Source: Myxococcota bacterium (GTDB lineage: Bacteria > Myxococcota_A > UBA9160 > PR03). Taken from it: a stretch of DNA of 14,374 nt. The notes under the pieces were generated by a model. It was not told the origin of the DNA. It ran no database searches and saw nothing but the letters and a program-made list of their open reading frames with translations. Made by a program: the position numbers and the translations under genes. Positions within the stretch are counted from its first letter, which is position 1. Every line of letters starts with the position of its first letter. Location of the stretch: assembly GCA_030066475.1 (NCBI GenBank), contig JASJBO010000134.1:1-14374 (forward strand). Direction: 5' to 3'. Below, piece by piece: positions 1 to 7,141 of the stretch.

Positions 1-13
1 AACCAACGTTTCC
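1..13 (-). repeat. Left-edge copy of terminal motif (ACGTTGGTT outward)
   Basis: Read on the minus strand, the window runs out in GGAAACGTTGGTT. The last nine bases match the ACGTTGGTT at 14353-14361 near the other end, which also points outward. The purine-rich GGRR just before it is shared too. Its moderate GC content stands out from the surrounding sequence. This is probably one arm of a dispersed intergenic repeat that continues past the edge. Only 9-13 bases are visible, so the identity of the element is unknown. Confidence 0.4.
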
Positions 14-145
14 ACGCGCGAGCCCCGCGCGATAGAGCGCCACTGCCGCTCCCGCCGACACCTCCCCGGCGCGCGCCGGTGCGGGAGCAGCGAGCACCAG
101 CAACAGCACGGCGACGATCCCGATCCGGTTGGCGAATCGTCCCAT
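1..145 (-). CDS. N-terminus of secreted protein, cut by window edge
   Basis: This is a partial gene reading leftward, open for 48 codons from ATG at 145 to the edge. The product begins MGRFANRIGIVAVLLLVLAA and continues PAPARAGEVS, a classical Sec signal peptide: basic start, hydrophobic core near residues 9-19, and a cleavage site after the Ala-Arg-Ala near residue 26. A GGGGAG ribosome-binding sequence lies 6 nt upstream of the ATG. An in-frame ATG at 166 would add seven residues but has a poorer ribosome-binding site. The mature part (GEVSAGAAVALYRAGLARGNVG) matches no family I recognise. If the edge repeat continues as it does at the right end (…GGTTAA), the frame would stop at once, which would make this a very short or truncated protein. 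The gene is divergent from the TPR membrane protein at 245. Confidence 0.6.
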   Translation of the reverse strand, partial: MGRFANRIGIVAVLLLVLAAPAPARAGEVSAGAAVALYRAGLARGNVG

Positions 146-179
146 CCGCGGCTCCCCGAGCCGCATCGTCCGTCGCGCC

Positions 180-207
180 CGAGGAGTTGAGCCGGGCCGT
201 CTCCTCG
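180..207. promoter_or_regulatory. Inverted repeat in divergent gap (CGAGGAG … CTCCTCG)
   Basis: A perfect 7-bp inverted repeat (180-186 and 201-207) with a 14-nt spacer lies between the divergent starts at 145 and 245. It could be an operator shared by the two genes or a hairpin in the leader of one of them. Short inverted repeats are frequent in DNA this GC-rich, so the call is weak. Confidence 0.25.
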
Positions 208-228
208 ACGCGCGCGGTCGCCCCGTTG

Positions 229-234
229 TAGATT
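229..234 (+). promoter_or_regulatory. Putative -10 box (TAGATT) for a near-leaderless transcript
   Basis: TAGATT fits the TANNNT -10 pattern and ends 10 nt before the ATG at 245. There is no Shine-Dalgarno sequence in the intervening bases. Transcription would start within a few nucleotides of the start codon. No clear -35 hexamer is visible at the usual spacing. Confidence 0.35.
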
Positions 235-244
235 CGGCGCCGTC

Positions 245-2107
245 ATGAGTGCGCCGACCTCCCCCCAGTCGCCGTGGCTGTTCGGAGCTGCCCCCGACCT
301 GCTGCTCGGCTGCGGCCTCGGCTACGCGGGCGTGTTCGTGCTGCTCGCCACGCTCGGCCCCGAGATGCGCAGCCTGATCCCGTTCGCGCTCGGACCGCTG
401 GTGCTGCTCGTGAGCGGCACGCCCCACTACGGCGCCACCCTGCTGCGCGTGTACGAGCAGCGCGAGGACCGCCGCGCCTACGCCGTCTTCGCGGTCTGGG
501 CCTCGGCGGTGATCGCGGCCTGCTTCGTCGCCGCCCTGTTCGAGCCGCTGGTCGGCTCGCTGATGCTCACCGTCATGCTGACCTGGAGCCCCTGGCACTA
601 CACGGGGCAGAACTACGGCGTCGCGCTGATGTTCCTGCGCCGCGCCGGGGTCCCGATCTCGCCGGGCCTGAAGCGCGCCATCTATGCCTCGTTCTTCCTG
701 TCCTTCGTGCTCACCTTCCTCGCCGTGCACGGCGTGCGCCCCAGCGGCCAGTACGCGCCCACCGGCTTCGGCGGCTCGGTGTACGGCTTCCTGACGCTCG
801 GCATCCCCGAGCTGTGGCGCAACGCGAGCTTCGTGGTGGTGGGCATCGGCTACCTGCTCTCCACCGCGGTCGCGGCCGTGGGCCTGCTGCGCGTGGCGCG
901 CCCGGGCCAGCTCGGGCCGGCCGCCGCGATCACCGCCAGCCAGGCGCTGTGGTTCGTGGCGCCGACGGTCGCCCGACACTACGCGGTGCTGCAGGGCGTC
1001 GATCCCCTGGGCGTCGAGCACGCCGCCTACGCCTTCCTGTGGGTCGCGGTCGGGCACTCGGTGCAGTACCTGTGGATCACCACCTACTACGCGCGCCGCG
1101 CCAGCGGCGCCCCGCGCACCGGCACCTACCTGGGCAAGTGCCTGCTGGCCGGCGCGGCGATCTGGACGCTGCCGGCGCTGCTGCTCGCGCCCGGCGCCCT
1201 GGGCGCCGTGCCCTACGGCCTGGGCCTCTCGGCGCTGATCTCGTCGGCCGTGAACCTGCACCACTTCGTGCTGGACGGCGCGATCTGGAAGCTGCGCGAC
1301 GGCCGCGTGGCCCGCGTGCTGCTGCGCGCGCGCGAGCAGGCGGCGGCGGGGGCGCCCCTGGGCCCCACCGGCGGCCTGCGGCTGGCGCCGCTGGTCTGGA
1401 TCGCGGGCGCCGTGTGCGTCGCCGTGATCGTCGGGGCCACGCTCGACAGCGAGTACGGCTTCCGGCGCGCGCTCGCCGCCGGCGACACCGCCGCGGCGGA
1501 GCGCTCGATGGCGCGCCTCGCGTGGATGGGCCGCGATGGCCCGGAGCTGCGCCAGAACCTCGCCTTCCTGCGCGGGGCGCACGGCGACCTCGACGGCGCG
1601 CTGCGCGAGGCCGAGCGGGCCATCGAGCTGTACCCGACGGCCGAGAGCTGGCGCGTGAAGGGCTGGATCCACGCGCGCCGCGGCGAGCTGGCCGAGTCGA
1701 TCGCCGCCTATGAGCAGGCGCTCGCGATGCGGCCGGGCTGGGCCGAGGTCTCCAACAACCTCGCCTGGCTGCGCGCCACCAGCCCCGACCCGTTCCTGCG
1801 CGACCCGCAGCAGGCGCTCGCGCTGGCGCGGGCGAGCGCGCAGGCCACGGGCTTCGGGCAGGCCTGGGCGCTCGACACGCTCGCGGCCGCCCACGCCGCC
1901 GCGCTCCAGTTCCCGGCAGCGGTGCGCGTCGGCGAGCGGGCCGTCACGCTCGCCCGCGCCGACGGAGACGAGGCGCTCGCCGAAGAGATCGCCTCGCGCG
2001 TGGCGCTCTACCGCAGCGGCTCCGACTACAGCGAGTCGTGGGACCAGCTGGCGCCGCCGGTGGACCCCGAGTCCATCGAGTTCCGCCGCCGCCTCGAGCT
2101 GCGCTGA
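245..2107 (+). CDS. Polytopic membrane protein with His motifs and C-terminal TPRs
   Basis: The product has 620 aa. Residues ~12-400 form about ten hydrophobic segments, so it is an inner-membrane protein. Residues ~405-600 are tetratricopeptide repeats ending in the common NNLAWLRATSPDPFLRD / LDTLAAAHAAA pattern, which usually mediates protein contacts. The membrane part carries recurring histidines in or next to membrane segments: TPHY (H61), PWHYTGQNYG (H118), ARHYA (H245), EHAAYAFLW (H259), GHSVQYLW (H271) and NLHHFVLDG (H339-H340). This is reminiscent of membrane metalloenzymes such as Brp/Blh-type carotenoid oxygenases or di-iron hydroxylases, but I cannot assign a family and the enzymatic idea is inference. 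The start at ATG 245 is chosen because upstream sequence is intergenic and a -10-like box lies just before it. The kinase gene begins 47 bp downstream, so the two may be cotranscribed. Confidence 0.85.
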   Translation: MSAPTSPQSPWLFGAAPDLLLGCGLGYAGVFVLLATLGPEMRSLIPFALGPLVLLVSGTPHYGATLLRVYEQREDRRAYAVFAVWASAVIAACFVAALFEPLVGSLMLTVMLTWSPWHYTGQNYGVALMFLRRAGVPISPGLKRAIYASFFLSFVLTFLAVHGVRPSGQYAPTGFGGSVYGFLTLGIPELWRNASFVVVGIGYLLSTAVAAVGLLRVARPGQLGPAAAITASQALWFVAPTVARHYAVLQGVDPLGVEHAAYAFLWVAVGHSVQYLWITTYYARRASGAPRTGTYLGKCLLAGAAIWTLPALLLAPGALGAVPYGLGLSALISSAVNLHHFVLDGAIWKLRDGRVARVLLRAREQAAAGAPLGPTGGLRLAPLVWIAGAVCVAVIVGATLDSEYGFRRALAAGDTAAAERSMARLAWMGRDGPELRQNLAFLRGAHGDLDGALREAERAIELYPTAESWRVKGWIHARRGELAESIAAYEQALAMRPGWAEVSNNLAWLRATSPDPFLRDPQQALALARASAQATGFGQAWALDTLAAAHAAALQFPAAVRVGERAVTLARADGDEALAEEIASRVALYRSGSDYSESWDQLAPPVDPESIEFRRRLELR

Positions 2108-2154
2108 GAGGGCTCAACCACCCCCCCGGACAGGCCGATGAGGCCGCTGGCGTG

Positions 2155-4626
<2,472 letters not shown>

Positions 4627-4652
4627 ACCAAGAGCTATCCACCTCGCATCGA

Positions 4653-4669
4653 GCGGGCCATCTGCCCGC
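4653..4669 (+). terminator. Hairpin after kinase gene, possible terminator
   Basis: A perfect 6-bp GC stem (GCGGGC, loop CATCT, GCCCGC) starts 26 nt after the kinase stop codon. No U-tract follows, so it is not a canonical intrinsic terminator. It could be a transcript-end stabiliser or a partial terminator between the kinase and helicase genes. Confidence 0.3.
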
Positions 4670-4755
4670 CCAGCGGCGAACAACAGGACCCACTCCCAGG
4701 TCTCGCCGCCCAGAACCTCTTCTCACCCTTGCTGTTGTTCGGGTTTGAACTCGCG

Positions 4756-4805
4756 GCCGCGCGCTGACAGCGGAGCTGTACGCGCGGCGGAGAAACACGA
4801 GTTTC
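4756..4805 (+). promoter_or_regulatory. Structured 5' leader of the DEAD-box helicase gene
   Basis: The ~180-nt gap before the helicase ends in two stacked hairpins. The first is GCCGCGCG (4756-4763) pairing with CGCGCGGC (4781-4788), and inside it ACAGC (4767-4771) pairs with GCTGT (4775-4779) around a GGA loop. The second is GAAAC (4792-4796) pairing with GTTTC (4801-4805), ending two bases before the ATG, so it covers the ribosome landing zone. The nearest Shine-Dalgarno-like GGAG is at 4789-4792, between the two hairpins and partly in the second stem. This arrangement suggests structure-dependent translation, as reported for some cold-induced RNA helicase mRNAs, though no specific riboswitch class is recognised. 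Confidence 0.4.
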
Positions 4806-4806
4806 C

Positions 4807-6066
4807 ATGACTGCATCTGCACCTGCCTCTTCCCGCGGGCCCGGCGGCTTCGACCGCTTCGAGCTCGACCCCGCGCTCGAGCGCGGCATCCGCGCCGCCG
4901 GCTTCGAGCAGCCGCGGCCCATCCAGGACGAGACGATTCCCGCCGCCCTGGACGGCCAGGACGTGCTGGGCCTGGCCCAGACCGGCACCGGCAAGACGGC
5001 GGCCTTCGCGCTGCCGCTGCTCGACCTGCTGCTCGAGGAGCCGGGAGCCGGCCCCCGCGCCCTGGTCGTGGCGCCCACCCGCGAGCTGGCCACCCAGATC
5101 GACGCCGAGATCCGCACGCTGGCGCGCTTCACCAAGCTGCGCAGCGTGACGATCTACGGCGGCGTCCCGGCGCGCACCCAGATCGACGCCCTGCGCCGGC
5201 GCCCCGACGTCGTGGTCGGCTGCCCGGGCCGGCTGCTCGACCTGCTCGGGCAGGGCGTCCTGCGGCTCGACCGGGTCGAGGCGCTCGTCCTCGACGAGGC
5301 CGACCACATGTTCGACATGGGCTTCCTGCCGGACATCCGGCGCCTGCTGGCGGCGCTGCCCGACGATCGCCAGAACCTGCTGTTCTCGGCGACGATGCCG
5401 CCCGAGATCCGCCGCCTGGCCGACGAGCTGCTGGTGGAGCCGCACGTCGTGGAGCTGGCGCACTCGGCGCCGGCCAGCACGATCGACCACGCGCTCTACC
5501 CGGTGGCCGAGCGCCGCAAGCGCGAGCTGCTGCTGAAGCTGCTGGGCGACGACGACTGCGCGACTGCGATCGTCTTCACCCGCACCAAGCACCGCGCCCG
5601 GCGCCTGGCCGAGCAGCTCGACCGGGCCGGCCACCGCGCCGTCGGCCTGCAGGGCAACATGTCCCAGAACCAGCGCGACCGCGCCATGCGCGGCTTCCGC
5701 AGCGGCCAGTTCGACGTGCTGGTGGCCACCGACATCGCGGCGCGCGGCATCGACGTGAGCGGCGTGTCGCACGTGATCAACTTCGACGTCCCCAACACGC
5801 CCGAGGCCTACACGCACCGGATCGGCCGCACCGGCCGCTCGGAGAACGAGGGCCGCGCCTGCACGTTCGTCACGGCGGACGACCGCGGCTGGGTGCGCGC
5901 CACCGAGCACATGATCGGCGCCGAGATCCCGCGCCGCCGGGTGCCGGGCTTCGAGGGCGAGGCCCTCGACTCGGACGCGCGCGGCGGCGGGACGCGCAAG
6001 CCGGCCCCGGGCGGCGCCGGCCGCCGCCAGCCCTCGCGTCGCCGCGGCGGGCGTCGGCGGCGCTAG
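4807..6066 (+). CDS. DEAD-box ATP-dependent RNA helicase, RhlE-like
   Basis: The product has 419 aa and all superfamily-2 helicase motifs in order: Q motif (PRPIQ, Q40), Walker A AQTGTGKT (57-64), PTRELA (90-95), a GG at 118-119, CPGR (139-142, usually TPGR), DEAD (163-166), SAT (194-196), VFTRTK (256-261), VLVATDIAARGIDV (304-317) and HRIGRTGR (337-344). The ATPase core ends near residue 380 and is followed by a short Gly/Arg/Lys-rich tail ending RRRGGRRRR, typical of RhlE-type proteins, which bind RNA nonspecifically through such tails. Likely roles are RNA duplex unwinding in ribosome assembly or mRNA decay, especially in the cold. I leave the symbol blank because RhlE, RhlB and CsdA-like assignment needs a tree. 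The start at ATG 4807 gives a normal N-terminus upstream of the Q motif. Confidence 0.95.
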   Translation: MTASAPASSRGPGGFDRFELDPALERGIRAAGFEQPRPIQDETIPAALDGQDVLGLAQTGTGKTAAFALPLLDLLLEEPGAGPRALVVAPTRELATQIDAEIRTLARFTKLRSVTIYGGVPARTQIDALRRRPDVVVGCPGRLLDLLGQGVLRLDRVEALVLDEADHMFDMGFLPDIRRLLAALPDDRQNLLFSATMPPEIRRLADELLVEPHVVELAHSAPASTIDHALYPVAERRKRELLLKLLGDDDCATAIVFTRTKHRARRLAEQLDRAGHRAVGLQGNMSQNQRDRAMRGFRSGQFDVLVATDIAARGIDVSGVSHVINFDVPNTPEAYTHRIGRTGRSENEGRACTFVTADDRGWVRATEHMIGAEIPRRRVPGFEGEALDSDARGGGTRKPAPGGAGRRQPSRRRGGRRRR

Positions 6067-6100
6067 CGAGACGCCGGACTAGGAGCAGGAGAGCCACGGC

Positions 6101-6721
6101 GTGGCGACCGTGCGCATCGAAGCGCTCCTCCTGGTGGCGTGCCTCGGCGGCGTTGCACCGGCGCCGGCTCTCGGCGCCGAGCCCTCCCGCGAGTCGCTCG
6201 TCGTGTTCGGCACGAGCTGCGCCCGCTGCCACGAGGCCGAGTGCAGTGGTCGGCTCTCCTTCGACCAGGGTGCCGACGCGGCCGCCGTGCACGTGCGCCG
6301 TCACGCAGGCCCGGTTTCGGACGCCTCGGTCCAGGAGCTCTTCGCCCTCCTCGAGAAGATGAAGAGCGAATGCGCCTACCCGCAGGTCCAGGCGCCGCTC
6401 CCGACGGCAGCGGGCTGGTCCGCGGATCTCCTGGACCGCTTCCGCAACCCCTCGGGACGCAGCTACTTCCTCCCGCTCGGCGCTCTCGAGCCTGGGCGGT
6501 ACGCGCTCGGGCTCGGGCTCGCAGGGGAGCCCCACGTGCACCTGGAGCTCGTGACCCGCGACTTCGAGCTCCTGCTCGACGAGCCGCTCGAGATCCGGGA
6601 GGGCAGAGCGACGGCCGTCTTCGAGGCGCCGAAACCGGCGGATGCGTTCCTGCGACTTCGGGCGCAGGAAGAGATCCGCTGGGAGCGGCTGTCGCTGCGG
6701 AAAGCCGCCAGCGACCCGTAG
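6101..6721 (+). CDS. Secreted monoheme cytochrome c-like protein
   Basis: The product has 206 aa from GTG 6101, which follows an AGGAGCAGGAGAG ribosome-binding region. Residues 1-26 are a Sec signal peptide ending near ALGA. The mature protein begins with a single heme-binding motif CARCH (C40, C43, H44), soon followed by C48 (AECSG) and by H64 and H68 (HVRRHAG), with C91 further on. Residues ~110-206 form a separate beta-rich domain containing PGRYALGLGLAG and a regularly alternating pattern, with no family I recognise. The protein should lie in the periplasm or outside the cell and carry one covalent heme. The distal ligand is not evident; one of the nearby histidines or methionine 87 is possible. 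The helicase gene ends 34 bp upstream and the ArsC-like selenoprotein gene starts 46 bp downstream on the same strand. Confidence 0.75.
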   Translation: MATVRIEALLLVACLGGVAPAPALGAEPSRESLVVFGTSCARCHEAECSGRLSFDQGADAAAVHVRRHAGPVSDASVQELFALLEKMKSECAYPQVQAPLPTAAGWSADLLDRFRNPSGRSYFLPLGALEPGRYALGLGLAGEPHVHLELVTRDFELLLDEPLEIREGRATAVFEAPKPADAFLRLRAQEEIRWERLSLRKAASDP

Positions 6722-6730
6722 CGCCGGCGC
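6721..6730. repeat. 10-bp perfect palindrome at cytochrome stop codon
   Basis: GCGCCGGCGC is fully self-complementary. It overlaps the last base of the cytochrome stop codon and lies ten bases before the putative -10 box of the next gene. It may be an operator or nothing more than a result of base composition. Confidence 0.2.
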
Positions 6731-6739
6731 CGATCATGG

Positions 6740-6745
6740 TACTTT
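6740..6745 (+). promoter_or_regulatory. Putative -10 box (TACTTT) for the selenoprotein gene
   Basis: TACTTT in the context ATGGTACTTTGGG is an AT-rich island in the GC-rich gap between the cytochrome and ArsC-like genes. It fits TANNNT and is placed so that a transcript would begin just before the GGGAGG ribosome-binding site at 6755-6760. No convincing -35 box is seen. It suggests that the selenoprotein gene can be transcribed on its own. Confidence 0.35.
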
Positions 6746-6767
6746 GGGACGCGAGGGAGGTCGGAGC

Positions 6768-7109
6768 ATGGCCAAACGAGTCGACTGGTACTACCACCGC
6801 AACGGCTGAACGAGCTGCACCCGAGCGTCCAAGTTCCTGGACGCCAGAGGCATCGCACCGAAGGAGAAGGCCTCCGCCAGCCAGAAGCTGGGCCGCAAGG
6901 ACGCGGCCGAGCTGGCGCGGGCGGCGGCCGTGGTGATCGTCGCGAAGGGCAAGAAGCGCAGCGACTTCGCGGGCGGCAGCGCCGGCAAGGAGGTCGTCGA
7001 CGCCATGCTGGGCCCGACCGGCAATCTGCGCGCCCCGACCCTGCGGGTCGGCAAGACCGTCGTGGTCGGCTTCCACGAGGAGGCCTACCAGGAGGTGCTG
7101 GGCAAGTAG
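6768..7109 (+). CDS. ArsC-family selenoprotein (in-frame UGA = Sec14)
   Basis: The product has 113 aa if TGA at 6807-6809 is read as selenocysteine, with a normal TAG stop at 7107-7109. GGGAGG lies 7 nt before the ATG. The N-terminus MAKRVDWYYHRNG-U-TSC-TRASKFLDARGI is the beta1-loop-alpha1 of the ArsC/Spx thioredoxin-like fold, where relatives have C-x-x-C; here it is U14-x-x-C17. The downstream part is equally typical: NLRAPTLRVGKTVVVGF (with the Arg-Ala-Pro expected before the cis-proline strand) and a final helix EEAYQEVLG. There is no signal peptide, so the protein is cytoplasmic. A redox role (thiol/selenol disulfide exchange or oxyanion reduction) is inferred; arsenate reduction itself is not shown and no ars genes are nearby. 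ArsC-family proteins with Sec or Cys at this site are known. A degraded pseudogene is unlikely because no other lesion exists and a SECIS-like hairpin is in place. Confidence 0.88.
6825..6844 (+). promoter_or_regulatory. Bacterial SECIS-like hairpin
   Basis: A perfect 7-bp stem, GCGTCCA (6825-6831) with TGGACGC (6838-6844), closes a six-base loop AGTTCC. The stem begins 15 nt after the UGA, and the loop G is 24 nt after it. Known bacterial SECIS elements lie inside the coding sequence just downstream of the UGA, with an apical loop about 16-37 nt away containing a G or GU recognised by SelB. The position, stem strength and GU in the loop all fit. No bulged U is evident in the upper stem. Confidence 0.72.
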
Positions 7110-7126
7110 AGGCGCCGCGAAGCTCC

Positions 7127-7132
7127 TATGCT
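7127..7132 (+). promoter_or_regulatory. Putative -10 box (TATGCT) close to the VWA gene start
   Basis: TATGCT lies in the 32-bp gap after the selenoprotein gene, ending 9 nt before ATG 7142. No Shine-Dalgarno sequence is seen between it and the start. The arrangement is nearly the same as the TAGATT box before the gene at 245, again suggesting a leaderless or near-leaderless transcript. Confidence 0.35.
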
Positions 7133-7141
7133 CTGCCCGCC

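Noticed and set aside
2038..2154. Earlier kinase start inside the upstream TPR gene
   Set aside because: It would add 39 residues overlapping the end of the TPR protein, without hydrophobic or conserved character; ATG 2155 starts with a signal-like helix.
6768..6809. Reading the ArsC-like gene as a nonsense-mutated pseudogene
   Set aside because: The only in-frame stop falls exactly on the redox Cys position, the rest is intact to a proper stop, and a SECIS-like hairpin follows.
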